Part shown: positions 25,853-34,357 of the stretch, piece by piece
How the letters are laid out: each line of letters starts with the position of its first letter
How positions within the stretch are numbered: the first letter of the stretch is position 1
Assembly (NCBI GenBank): GCA_028284145.1
Contig: JANQSH010000061.1
Location: forward strand, 23,926-87,925
DNA from: Planctomycetaceae bacterium
Lineage (GTDB): Bacteria; Planctomycetota; Planctomycetia; Planctomycetales; Planctomycetaceae
Direction: 5' to 3'
Length of the DNA stretch: 64,000 nucleotides
Made by a program: the position numbers and the translations under genes
Notes under the pieces: generated by a model
Database searches by the model: none
The model's input: only the letters and a program-made list of their open reading frames with translations
What the model was told of the DNA's origin: nothing

Positions 25853-27403
25853 TTAAAAAGGTTGAGGGCAGAAGCAGGGAGTGACGAAACCAGGCTGGCT
25901 GACGATGCGACTGGTTGACACAGGTCTCATTTGTTGCGAAGGCTTCACCTGTGTCACCGTTTGCCAGGCCTGCTGGTAATGATCACCGGCGACAACAGCC
26001 GATCGATGCACATGTTCGCCGGTCTCGGCAGCCAGCACCTTGAGCCGACCTGTCCAGCTTTCGCCCGGTTCCAGTGCCCCCAGTTCGTTCATCAGTTTTC
26101 TGCCCCAGGCATGTTGGAAGCCGTCCGGCAGATCAACATTCAATCCAACGTTTTCAACGATCGAGTCGCCACGATTCGTAACCGTGTAGTGGATCTCAAC
26201 AATGTCGCCCTGCCGTGCATTCGCAGGAACTCGTACATCCAGTTTGAGATTCGGCTTCGCTGCGATCGGCGGCTCCGGTTCCTGGAATATCGGTTTCGGT
26301 TCATCCGGTTCTGGTTCCATTCGCTGTGGCTCAACTTCCACTTTCGGCTCGATGACTGGTTCCGGCTCTTCAGATGGCTCAGATTCCACGATGGGAGCAG
26401 GCTCTTGCACAGGAGGCTCGAAGACGGGAACTTCCGGTTCAAGGGCTGGTTCCGGCTCAAGCTGCGGTTCGGGTGATGGCTCAAACTCGAATGTCGGCTC
26501 TTCCACTGGAGCAACAGGTTCTTCCACGTCTGGCTTTTCAAAGAACGGCTCGACTGCAACCGGTTCAGGCTGAGGCCTGGGTTCTGATTTTGGTTCGACG
26601 GGAGGGAAGAATTCGACCGATGGCTCTTCCATAACAGGTTCAGTTTCAGGCAGAGGCTCCGGATCGAACGTCGGTTCCGCTACGGCAAATTCCGGCTGGA
26701 TCGGTTCGGACTCGAAGTCCATCGGCACGTTGACAGGCTCATCCGACACAGCCTTTTCAATGATCGGTTCATCAAAAAACGGTTTTTCAATCGGCAGCGA
26801 CACAACTGGTTCTTCGACCGGTTCGGGAGTCGGATCGGCAAATGGATTGAAGTCAACCGGCAGAAGTTCTGTGATTTCCGCCGGCTCAGGGGCCGTCTTG
26901 ACAGGTTCGGGAGAAAAAGGCTCTGGCGTCTCGAAATCGATCGGTTGGAATTCCAGAGTCGGCTCGGGAGCAGCAAATGGCTCCGGTTCAGCAGCAAAGG
27001 GATCTTTGTTGGTCGATGTTTCGATCAAGGCCAGTTCCATATCGGGCTCGGTTTGTGGAGGAGGCAAAGGAACTTCGCCAGTGACAGTCGTCACGGGGGT
27101 TTGCCAGGGGTCTGACTCGCGCTGAACAACACCCGCAAGTGTGCCGGTATCATCTGCGACCAGCATCGACGTCAACAAATAAACCTGCAACAACAACATC
27201 AGAATGATGCCCGCCACACCCGCAATACTGCCAATGGAACCGGAGGTCTGTCGCCGCCAGAATCGCCGAACACGCAGCAACCAGCGCTGGAATGTCAACT
27301 TGGCGGCTGTGGCAATCAGCGACCGCCGTTCCCGTTGCCGTCGAATTCGACGAAGCGTGGCTTGCGAAGGTGAAGAGGAGGACGAATAGTGCGAATGGCT
27401 CAT
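25853..27403 (-). CDS. Membrane-anchored Pro/Glu-rich repeat protein with a DUF11-like C-terminal domain
   Basis: 516 residues from the ATG at 27403 (MSHSHYSSSSSPSQ); the upstream in-frame extension is implausible. An Arg-rich head precedes one membrane helix (IAGVAGIILMLLLQVYLLTSMLV). Residues about 85-400 are a long extended run of (E/P)-rich imperfect repeats such as PEPEPV, EEPVAP, EPVIEP. The C-terminal about 110 residues form a beta domain beginning NLKLDVRVPANARQGDIVEIHYTV, characteristic of DUF11/CARDB-type conserved repeats with TVTNRGDSIVENVGL. Such domains sit outside the membrane, and the linker may span the periplasm. No enzyme signature. Confidence 0.8.
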   Translation of the reverse strand: MSHSHYSSSSSPSQATLRRIRRQRERRSLIATAAKLTFQRWLLRVRRFWRRQTSGSIGSIAGVAGIILMLLLQVYLLTSMLVADDTGTLAGVVQRESDPWQTPVTTVTGEVPLPPPQTEPDMELALIETSTNKDPFAAEPEPFAAPEPTLEFQPIDFETPEPFSPEPVKTAPEPAEITELLPVDFNPFADPTPEPVEEPVVSLPIEKPFFDEPIIEKAVSDEPVNVPMDFESEPIQPEFAVAEPTFDPEPLPETEPVMEEPSVEFFPPVEPKSEPRPQPEPVAVEPFFEKPDVEEPVAPVEEPTFEFEPSPEPQLEPEPALEPEVPVFEPPVQEPAPIVESEPSEEPEPVIEPKVEVEPQRMEPEPDEPKPIFQEPEPPIAAKPNLKLDVRVPANARQGDIVEIHYTVTNRGDSIVENVGLNVDLPDGFQHAWGRKLMNELGALEPGESWTGRLKVLAAETGEHVHRSAVVAGDHYQQAWQTVTQVKPSQQMRPVSTSRIVSQPGFVTPCFCPQPF

Positions 27404-27658
27404 CGATCCAGTTTCCCAGCGGGCTGTTGGGCGGCAAAGAACTCTATGAGAATATATGAGGTTCTTGTCGCACCCAAAGTGATTGCGATTTTGCAGGAAC
27501 TCCGGTATCCATATGAATGCCGAGTTGTCTGCCCACAACAGGTGCGGTGGAATAACAGATATCGCCCAATGGGAAAAGACCAATCCAAATCATATCACGC
27601 ATATGTAATCGAAAATCGAAGAGAACGTTTTCGACCGAAACGACCCGACAGATTCGTC

Positions 27659-28270
27659 TTACCCGGGGAATAGCACAGACTTACCAGCATGAATGTGATA
27701 CCGGATTCTTTCCTCCGCTTCACTCGGTGTACAGCGAGCCAGATCTGACAGCAGGCAGACGTGATTGTCCGCGCGATTGATATCCGATGCAGTAAACATG
27801 GAAATCTGAAACACAGCCAACCTCATCAACCTGTCGAAGTTCGCCAAAAGTGGTTCACAGTTAGCCAGTTTCATCAGCGACCGATGAAAAGTGACATCAG
27901 TCTTCCACGCCGCGGATTGATCGCCTGAGTCGGCAAGTTCGGCCAGAGGGAGCAGCCGGTCAATCGCATCGTGGACCGGTTGGCCACAGTAAAGCCGTGC
28001 CGCCTGTGTCTCCAGAGCCTCCCGAACCGTCAATTGCCCCCGGACTTCATCAAGGTCTGGAATTCGTACCTGCGTTCCTCGCCTGGGAAGAGAAACGAGC
28101 ATCCCCTCGTTGACGAGTTTCTGAATGGCTTGATTCACCGGCATAACACTAAACCGAAGTTCTTCCGCAATCGATTTGCGGTCAAGCCAGTCTCCTGGTT
28201 TCAGTTCGCGGGTCAACATCTTCTGCAGGATGTGGTCATAAGCGAGATCAGCGCGGCTGGTTTTGATCAT
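27659..28270 (-). CDS. GntR-family regulator with FCD domain
   Basis: About 203 residues from the ATG at 28270 (GGGAG 5 nt upstream); the extension to 28354 is unlikely. N-terminal winged helix: LDRKSIAEELRFSVMPVNQAIQKLVNEGML near 30-60. The helical FCD effector domain follows (EVRGQLTVREALETQAARLYC ... HRSLMKLANCEPLL ... RADNHVCLLSDLARC). FCD regulators usually bind small organic acids through a metal. Divergent from the ArsR gene, so one intergenic region could serve both. Confidence 0.87.
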   Translation of the reverse strand: MIKTSRADLAYDHILQKMLTRELKPGDWLDRKSIAEELRFSVMPVNQAIQKLVNEGMLVSLPRRGTQVRIPDLDEVRGQLTVREALETQAARLYCGQPVHDAIDRLLPLAELADSGDQSAAWKTDVTFHRSLMKLANCEPLLANFDRLMRLAVFQISMFTASDINRADNHVCLLSDLARCTPSEAEERIRYHIHAGKSVLFPG

Positions 28271-28393
28271 CGGTTCTCCCAACGGTTCAAAACGTCGGCA
28301 CTTAGACCATGATTGACACCCTGAAATACTACAGACATTTGACTTGGCCGTCAATTTTAACCCGATTTTCTCGAAAAAAATATGACAAATACA

Positions 28394-28424
28394 TTGACTT
28401 TGATCGAAATCACCTGTCTATTAT
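28394..28424 (+). promoter_or_regulatory. Candidate sigma-70-type promoter for the ArsR gene
   Basis: TTGACT (28394-28399) and TATTAT (28419-28424) with a 19-nt spacer, in an AT-rich stretch; CTGAAATATCAG (28429-28440) and ATCAG...CTGAT inverted repeats follow and could be operators. Confidence 0.4.
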
Positions 28425-28567
28425 ATTACTGAAATATCAGCGAGTCAGCTGAATCTGATGTCAATAGTCGCTGATGATATCCACGCACGTTTACCAACAA
28501 CGAAAGCCAATCTCTTTGTTGACGGCTTTCCCACGATTCCACTTTTTGTGTCGAAAGGTCTCGAACA

Positions 28568-28978
28568 ATGGTCACCGCCTCCCAGGAAAAACTGATCAGC
28601 GAAATGGACGCTGGTTTCCCCGGGCTTACCGATCAATCGGAAAAGAATCTTGTACAGGTCTTCAAACTACTGGCAGACGAAACCCGTCTCCGTATCTTGC
28701 TGTTCCTGCTTCGTGAAGGGGAACTCTGCGTGTCTGATTTGTGCGAACGCCTGCCTTACCAAACACAGCCAGCCGTCAGCCATCACCTCGCACTGCTTCG
28801 TGTTGCCGGGTTGATTGGTGTGCGACGGGCAGGAAAGCACAACTTTTACTCAGTCCGTCGTGGCTACTTCCACAAACTGGTTGAGGAACTCTGCAATACC
28901 GTCAGTATCACTGACGAGCCAGTTGCCCCTACTCCGGAAGAAGACGCCGAATACCAGGAATTGGTAATGGCCCACTAA
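28568..28978 (+). CDS. ArsR-family winged-helix regulator
   Basis: 136 residues. DNA-binding core VQVFKLLADETRLRILLFLLREGELCVSDLCERL, with the recognition helix QPAVSHHLALLRVAGLIGVRRAGKHNFYSV. The ELCxSDLC segment resembles the ELCVCDL metal site of arsenic/cadmium-sensing ArsR proteins, but only in part, so a metal ligand set is not certain. AAAGG lies 9 nt before the ATG. Divergently arranged with the GntR gene. Confidence 0.9.
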   Translation: MVTASQEKLISEMDAGFPGLTDQSEKNLVQVFKLLADETRLRILLFLLREGELCVSDLCERLPYQTQPAVSHHLALLRVAGLIGVRRAGKHNFYSVRRGYFHKLVEELCNTVSITDEPVAPTPEEDAEYQELVMAH

Positions 28979-29304
28979 ACTAAGGAGAGGTCGCCTGAGG
29001 GGAAATGGAGTTACGACCTTCGTGGCTTCAATTGTAGAGCCGGTTTCGTTTGCCCAGCACTGGTTTTTTCCTGATGCAAACGGCATGTGGTGACCGGCTC
29101 TCGTTCCTTTGGTGAAATGTGTAGCCATCATGCTTCGCCGGAGCATTGTGGTATTTTGCCAAACACTGGAAATTGACTATAAATTTGCAGAGTAGCTGCT
29201 CGAAAATCTCGCATTGATTTGCGAAACCTGGTGAAACACTTTACGCTCGTGTTGCTCGCCATGCCCCATTTCGCATCAACCTCTATCAGGCGCTGGTCGA
29301 GACC
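28979..29304. other. Intergenic region, no gene seen
   Basis: 326 bp between the ArsR gene and the QueD-like gene. I see no ORF with a ribosome site and no repeat family. Confidence 0.5.
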
Positions 29305-29706
29305 ATGTATCGGCTCACTCAGGAAATTGATTTTTGCTACGGCCATCGCCTGTTGAATTACGATGGCCAATGCCGTTTTCTGCATGGCCATAATGGACGC
29401 GCGGTGATCGTACTCGAGGGAAAAGAACTCGACGATAGTGGGATGCTGGTCGACTTTGCCAAAATTAAGTGTCCGTTGCGAACCTGGATCAACGAGACAC
29501 TCGATCACCGCATGTTACTTTTTGAAGGTGATCCTGTGGTTCCGCTTCTTCGCGAGGCCGGCGAAGAATTACTCGTGCTCCCCATCAACCCAACAGCTGA
29601 GAACATCGCTCGCCTGATATTTGATCACGCCCAGGATGAAGGGCTTCCTGTGGCGGAGGTCACACTCTGGGAATCAACCCGATCTTCAGCCACCTACCGC
29701 GGCTGA
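29305..29706 (+). CDS. 6-carboxytetrahydropterin synthase / 6-pyruvoyl-tetrahydropterin synthase family (QueD-like)
   Basis: 133 residues, a T-fold enzyme acting on dihydroneopterin triphosphate in queuosine (QueD) or pterin synthesis. Zinc ligands appear as H14 and the pair H27/H29 in FLHGHNG, with C23 in CRFLHGHN matching the catalytic cysteine position of QueD; TLDHRML and the late Glu in WESTRS are also typical. Reading as QueD is favoured by the CxxxHGH pattern, but no other queuosine genes are adjacent. Isolated. Confidence 0.87.
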   Translation: MYRLTQEIDFCYGHRLLNYDGQCRFLHGHNGRAVIVLEGKELDDSGMLVDFAKIKCPLRTWINETLDHRMLLFEGDPVVPLLREAGEELLVLPINPTAENIARLIFDHAQDEGLPVAEVTLWESTRSSATYRG

Positions 29707-29757
29707 TTCGCTCCGGCATTTCAATGACCGCTGGCGAACCGAGTTGAGTGCGCATAA

Positions 29758-29896
29758 AAAACCCTCGAAAAAGAAGAAAACTCACTATTTGACAATCTGA
29801 ATTTGCGACTGGGGAACTGATTGACAGAGTGGGTCAGGCTGCAATCAGAGGTTCGATTGTCATTCAGTGAGCTGTAAGTTTCCTTTTCGAGGGTTT
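29758..29896. promoter_or_regulatory. Long-spaced inverted repeat upstream of the sigma-54 activator
   Basis: AAACCCTCGAAAA (about 29759-29771) and TTTTCGAGGGTTT (about 29884-29896) are a perfect 13-bp inverted repeat about 110 bp apart. Could form a long-range stem or a two-site looping operator. No ORF with a site lies in it. Confidence 0.45.
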
Positions 29897-29980
29897 GGCT
29901 GGGTAAGTTTTCTTTTGGATAGTGCATCATCCGTGCCAAAATCCGAATCGGCGCGCGCTGAAAAAATGTGGAATTCATAT

Positions 29981-30003
29981 AAAGCATTTTTGCAAAATGC
30001 TTT
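29981..30003. promoter_or_regulatory. AT-rich hairpin upstream of the sigma-54 activator
   Basis: Perfect 10-bp arms AAAGCATTTT and AAAATGCTTT around 3 nt. It has no U-tract, so an operator or attenuator structure is more likely than a terminator. Confidence 0.4.
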
Positions 30004-30045
30004 ATGGGGTATATTGTGTTTTTCAACAATTTTAAGGAATACACT

Positions 30046-30093
30046 TTTCGGCGCACTTCGGCGCCGAAGTTTAACCCATAGTGGCGCCGAAAC
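30046..30093. promoter_or_regulatory. Cluster of TTCGGCGC palindromes (operator candidate)
   Basis: A perfect 16-bp palindrome ACTTCGGCGCCGAAGT (30055-30070) with a half copy TTTTCGGCGCA at 30046 and GTGGCGCCGAAAC at 30081-30093, 75-120 nt before the activator start. Repetition of one motif in a short intergenic region is the usual sign of a dimeric regulator site. Confidence 0.5.
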
Positions 30094-30165
30094 CTTGTTT
30101 ATCAGCGCCTCCTTTGCCACAATGAGAGAACATTCCAGATCAAAACAAAACCAAAGAGACTGACA

Positions 30166-33100
30166 GTGAAACACCGCAGCAAATGGCTCATGGCGTTTAT
30201 CGGGGGGCTGTCCGTTATCTACTCCGTCTCTGTCCTGGGGTTTGTTGCCACCTGCCCAGACTTGCGGATGCGTTGCCTGTTGGAGGATACCGAAGAGGGA
30301 AAGGGGATTGTCATTCAGGCAACACCTGATGTGGAATGTAAGGGGCCAAAGCCAGTTCCTGGTGATATACTTTTGGAGATCCGCCGACAGCCCATCCTTT
30401 CCTTCGTCGACTTCACCGCCCAGCTTGTCGACTTGAGAAACGCGCCAATTCCGCCGGGTGGGCAACTCTATGCTGGTTCGGATCCGTCAGAGTTGGGGCC
30501 ATTTTCCCTGCCACCACTGGTGGAAGATGGCGATGGCCACCGCTGGGTCGAAATCGAGTTCCGCAATCACGACACCGGCGTTGTCGAAAACAGCTGGTTG
30601 ATGGTTCAATCGATTCCGTTGGCTGACCTTATGCTGACATTTGTCTGGTTTTTGTTGCAACTGGGGATTTTCATTATTGGTGCCCTGGCCTACTGGCATC
30701 GGCCATTTGATCGTCCAGCAAGAATGTTCTTCGTGATGTGCATCGTCACGCTGGCTGGTTTTGTCGGGGGGTTCCATTGGTGGGTCGTTGCGGGCAATCT
30801 GTGGTTGAATATCCCGTTTGTGATTTGTGCAGCCCTGGTTCCCGTTGTCACGTTGCACTTCTTCCTCATCTTCCCCCATCCGAAACCACATTTGGTGAAA
30901 CGGCCGCGTCTCGTCATCACAGCGATGTACGCTTTGCCTGTATTTACGATTATCACCATGATCGCCATGATGGCCTATCTGCAGGTCCATTCCGGCAATG
31001 AGAGTACGCCCGTTACGCGCGAGGCTTTGCAGACCGGTCAACATCTGCTGCGCATCGTTATCTACGCCTATTTCCTCGCCGCCGCCGTTTACTTCCTGCT
31101 GACGATGGTGGCATTGGTTTACAGCTTCTTCACCACACGGAACCCTGTAGAACACAGCCAGGTGAAGTGGATTCTCTGGGCGGGACTGGCAGCCACGTTA
31201 CCCGTCAGCTACACGCTCTTTCTCGCCCACTTCGATCGCGTAGGATTTGCATTGGGCAAAGCCCGAGTGCCAATGTTTGTTGCGAGCGTTTCATTCATGC
31301 TGGCGTACGCTGTTGGCATGATTCGCTTCAAATTGATGCTGGCCGATCAGATCATCAGTAAAGGCGTGCTGTATTACGTTGTGAGTTGGAGTGTGGCTCT
31401 CGGTTTCAGCCTGATCGTGGCCTGTACAGTGATCGTCGCGCAGCTTTTGACGATCTCCCTCTCGCCGCAGCAGTCTTTTGCCGTGGGTGCAGTTTTGGTG
31501 ATGAGCCTGCTGCTGTTGCTCTGGCTGCGTGACCGCTTTCAGCAAATGACAGACCGCAAATTCTTCCGCGAGAAGTATCAACTTGACAAAGCACTGGAAC
31601 GGATGAATCGAACCGTCGGTCACCTCGGGACTCCCGATGTCGTTGCTGATCGCATGTTGACAACATGTCGCGATGTTCTGCGCATTGAGCAAGCAGGGCT
31701 CTATCTGCGAACATCTACAGACAACATGTTTCAGCTTGTGGCGGCACAGGGCAGCGAACAGATTCCCATGCAGTTGATTGTCGAGCCGGAGTTCATCAAA
31801 GAGTTGAAAATCGATGGCACGCTGCAACGCATTACGACCGGAAGTCGCAACGAAATGAGTGTGGTGCAATCGACTCTGCGTCGGCTTTCTGCAGAGTTGA
31901 TTCATGCGTTGGAGGCCGACGATGACATCATTGGCTTTGTCGCGTTAGGCAGTAAAGACAACAGTTCCGCATTCACAGGTGAAGATGTCACGTTTCTCCA
32001 TGCAATGGGGCAAATTACGCACGTTGCCTTACACAGCGCAAAAGTCCATTCCGACGTCACCCGGCTCAATGAAGACCTGCGAGCGAAGATGGAGAGGATT
32101 GCAACCCAGGAGCGGCACATTTCCATGTTACAGTCTGAACTCGCCACCCAGATCGAACCGGAAACAACCCTTGCAGACAAGAAGGAGGGGGCGGGCTTTC
32201 GGCGCGAGGCGATGCGAGGCAACAGTCCGGCGATTCGCAACGTGCTGGAAACGGTTCGCAAGGTTGCATCGAGTGAATCGACCGTGCTGGTGCGTGGGGA
32301 GAGTGGTACAGGGAAGGAACTGCTGGCCAAAATCCTGCACGACAACAGCCCCCGCCGCGAAGGTCCCATTGTACAGGTGCATTGCGCTTCCCTTTCACCG
32401 GGCTTATTGGAAAGTGAACTGTTTGGTCATGCCAAGGGTTCCTTTACCGGAGCGCACCGCGACAAGGTTGGCCGATTTGAAATGGCCGATCGAGGCACGC
32501 TGTTTCTTGACGAGATTGGCGATATCTCGATGGAAACGCAAATCAAATTGCTGCGTGTCCTGCAGGAACGTTGTTTTGAACCGGTCGGCTCCTCGCGCAC
32601 GGTTCATGTGGACGTGCGACTCATCACTGCGACGCACCAACCACTGGAACGCCTGATTTCGGAAGGTTCCTTCCGGGAGGATTTGTATTACCGTTTGAAT
32701 GTCATCAGCGTGACTTTGCCACCTTTGCGTGAACGTGTGGAAGACATTATTGATCTGGCGTTGCACTTTCTTAAACGGGCAGCGCATCGTAGCGACAAGA
32801 GCATTACTCACATTGATGAAGATGCTTTGGCGGCTATGGAATTTTTCAGTTGGCCGGGCAATGTGCGGCAACTTGAAAACGTCATTGAACGTGCGGTCGT
32901 ACTGGCGGAAGGAGGTCGCATTCGTCTGCAGGATTTGCCGATGGAGATTTCGGCCGAATTGATGCAGCGGTCAAGATCAACTTTGGCAGACGCTCAACCA
33001 CAACCTCCCACGTCGATTTCTCAACCCCGTCGACTGGCACCGGTCGACCTCATGACGACTGAAAAGCGGCCATCTCCCATTTCGAGAGTCGATTCGCAGC

Positions 33101-33372
33101 CGATTTCGCCAGTGCCTTCAACAAATCAACTGCATTCCAGCCCGCCGCCGATGACCGCCTTTTCACTGGAATCGCAACCCGACCGAACGACAAACAGGCA
33201 GGACACCTTGTCAAATCAGCCAGCGAACGTCGCTTTGGAGCCGGATCAGGAAAAGGAAATGCTGGAACTGGCACTGGAAAAAGCCGAAGGAAACAAAGCC
33301 AAGGCCGCACGAATGATGGGCCTTCCGCGCAGCACTTACTACAGTAAATTGAAAAAGTATGGGATCCGTTGA
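30166..33372 (+). CDS. Membrane-tethered sigma-54-dependent transcription activator
   Basis: 1068 residues, start GTG at 30166. A first membrane helix (MAFIGGLSVIYSVSVLG) leads to a PDZ-like periplasmic or exposed stretch (PVPGDILLEIRRQPILSFVDFTA); six to eight helices follow between about 145 and 440, like the 7TM sensor domains of bacteria. A cytoplasmic GAF-like domain (LTTCRDVLRIEQAGLYLRTS, VALGSKDNSSAFTGEDVTFLHAMG) comes next. The AAA+ engine shows GESGTGKE, the sigma-54 contact ELFGHAKGSFTGA, and FLDEIGDI; a Pro/Ser-rich linker and a C-terminal Fis-type helix-turn-helix (GNKAKAARMMGLPRSTYYSKLKKYG) finish it. No receiver domain, so the signal should be felt through the membrane or GAF part. 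Confidence 0.92.
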   Translation: MKHRSKWLMAFIGGLSVIYSVSVLGFVATCPDLRMRCLLEDTEEGKGIVIQATPDVECKGPKPVPGDILLEIRRQPILSFVDFTAQLVDLRNAPIPPGGQLYAGSDPSELGPFSLPPLVEDGDGHRWVEIEFRNHDTGVVENSWLMVQSIPLADLMLTFVWFLLQLGIFIIGALAYWHRPFDRPARMFFVMCIVTLAGFVGGFHWWVVAGNLWLNIPFVICAALVPVVTLHFFLIFPHPKPHLVKRPRLVITAMYALPVFTIITMIAMMAYLQVHSGNESTPVTREALQTGQHLLRIVIYAYFLAAAVYFLLTMVALVYSFFTTRNPVEHSQVKWILWAGLAATLPVSYTLFLAHFDRVGFALGKARVPMFVASVSFMLAYAVGMIRFKLMLADQIISKGVLYYVVSWSVALGFSLIVACTVIVAQLLTISLSPQQSFAVGAVLVMSLLLLLWLRDRFQQMTDRKFFREKYQLDKALERMNRTVGHLGTPDVVADRMLTTCRDVLRIEQAGLYLRTSTDNMFQLVAAQGSEQIPMQLIVEPEFIKELKIDGTLQRITTGSRNEMSVVQSTLRRLSAELIHALEADDDIIGFVALGSKDNSSAFTGEDVTFLHAMGQITHVALHSAKVHSDVTRLNEDLRAKMERIATQERHISMLQSELATQIEPETTLADKKEGAGFRREAMRGNSPAIRNVLETVRKVASSESTVLVRGESGTGKELLAKILHDNSPRREGPIVQVHCASLSPGLLESELFGHAKGSFTGAHRDKVGRFEMADRGTLFLDEIGDISMETQIKLLRVLQERCFEPVGSSRTVHVDVRLITATHQPLERLISEGSFREDLYYRLNVISVTLPPLRERVEDIIDLALHFLKRAAHRSDKSITHIDEDALAAMEFFSWPGNVRQLENVIERAVVLAEGGRIRLQDLPMEISAELMQRSRSTLADAQPQPPTSISQPRRLAPVDLMTTEKRPSPISRVDSQPISPVPSTNQLHSSPPPMTAFSLESQPDRTTNRQDTLSNQPANVALEPDQEKEMLELALEKAEGNKAKAARMMGLPRSTYYSKLKKYGIR

Positions 33373-33417
33373 TTTCACGCTTGTCGAACACTATGCGAAA
33401 CTTCAAGGAGGAGATTC

Positions 33418-34005
33418 ATGCGTCACGCGCCCCAATTGTTCGCCGTGCTCATCGCCACCACTCTTTTTTCAGGCTGTGGGGAGGAACCGGATCCCGATGC
33501 CGAACTCAAGTCCATTGTCGCCGATCAAAACCTGGCTGATGCCGAGGCGATCGAAAAACTCGCCCGCGAGAAACTCGGACTGATCCGCGAACTGAAAACG
33601 GAGGAATTCGACGAAGGGGGAATCGCATTGGAAGTGACGCTGCATCCCAGCCTGACACCCAACACGCCCAACTTCCAAAATGGCGTCAGTCCTCAGCAGT
33701 TGGATCTGGCAATGGCATTGGCGGCGCCGGTGATCTCCAGCAAAGATGTGGTTCGCTACGGCCGACAACGCAAATTGGCCAAAATGATCGTGCATATTAA
33801 ACATACGGTTCTCGATCGGGAGGGGAAGCAGATCGATGCCGACATCTTTGGCTTCACACTCGATAAAGATTCCTTTGACAAATACCTCGGCATGTCGTCG
33901 ATCGAGTTGATGCGGGGCAAGGCGATTGACGCCATCTCTCAATGCTGCACTGTTGATTACAACCGTTTTGATCAAATCGAATACGTGGAAGAGCCGGAGG
34001 AGTAG
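33418..34005 (+). CDS. Lipoprotein of unknown function
   Basis: 195 residues, AAGGAGG precedes the ATG by 6 nt. The signal ends at a lipobox (LIATTLFSGC). The mature part has a helical stretch (EAIEKLAREKLGLIRELK) then beta-type sequence (IALEVTLHPSLTPNTPNF, IVHIKHTVLDREGKQIDADIFGFTL). No catalytic motif. It follows the sigma-54 activator after 45 bp on the same strand and may be cotranscribed. Confidence 0.75.
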   Translation: MRHAPQLFAVLIATTLFSGCGEEPDPDAELKSIVADQNLADAEAIEKLAREKLGLIRELKTEEFDEGGIALEVTLHPSLTPNTPNFQNGVSPQQLDLAMALAAPVISSKDVVRYGRQRKLAKMIVHIKHTVLDREGKQIDADIFGFTLDKDSFDKYLGMSSIELMRGKAIDAISQCCTVDYNRFDQIEYVEEPEE

Positions 34006-34050
34006 CGACATCTTTTGCCGAAAGTCACATCAATCGCGATCTCGGTTGAG

Positions 34051-34118
34051 TCATTCCCGTACAGGGCGGGAATCCAGAATCTCAATCGGAATGGACTCCC
34101 ATTGTCATGGGAATGACA
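34051..34118. repeat. Two dRS3-like inverted repeats with spacer
   Basis: TCATTCCCGTACAGGGCGGGAA and ACTCCCATTGTCATGGGAAT, i.e. the widespread ATTCCC...GGGAAT pair of units. Lies beside A copy i. Confidence 0.65.
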
Positions 34119-34162
34119 GAAAAAGATATGGACAGGAATAGCAGCATTGCCACGCAACGCAG

Positions 34163-34266
34163 CTGGAGCCGTTTACCTTCTGGTGTGACGTCTCTGGCTC
34201 GTGGGAGCTTTTATCTGCAGGTCAAACGACGTCCATCGTAGCACGAGAAAGCGTAATACGCTTTCT
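34163..34266 (-). repeat. A-family element, copy i
   Basis: Right end TGGAGCCGTTTACCTTCTG, then GGTGTGACGTCTCTGGCTCG, GGAGCTTTTATCTGCAGG and left end GCGTAATACGCTTTC. Confidence 0.9.
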
Positions 34267-34357
34267 CCCAAACCGCAGGCCAATTCATCTCAGCGCCCGG
34301 ATCGTAGTCGATGGTTGGCGTCCTGCACAATCCGTTCGATACACAAAGTCAATGATT

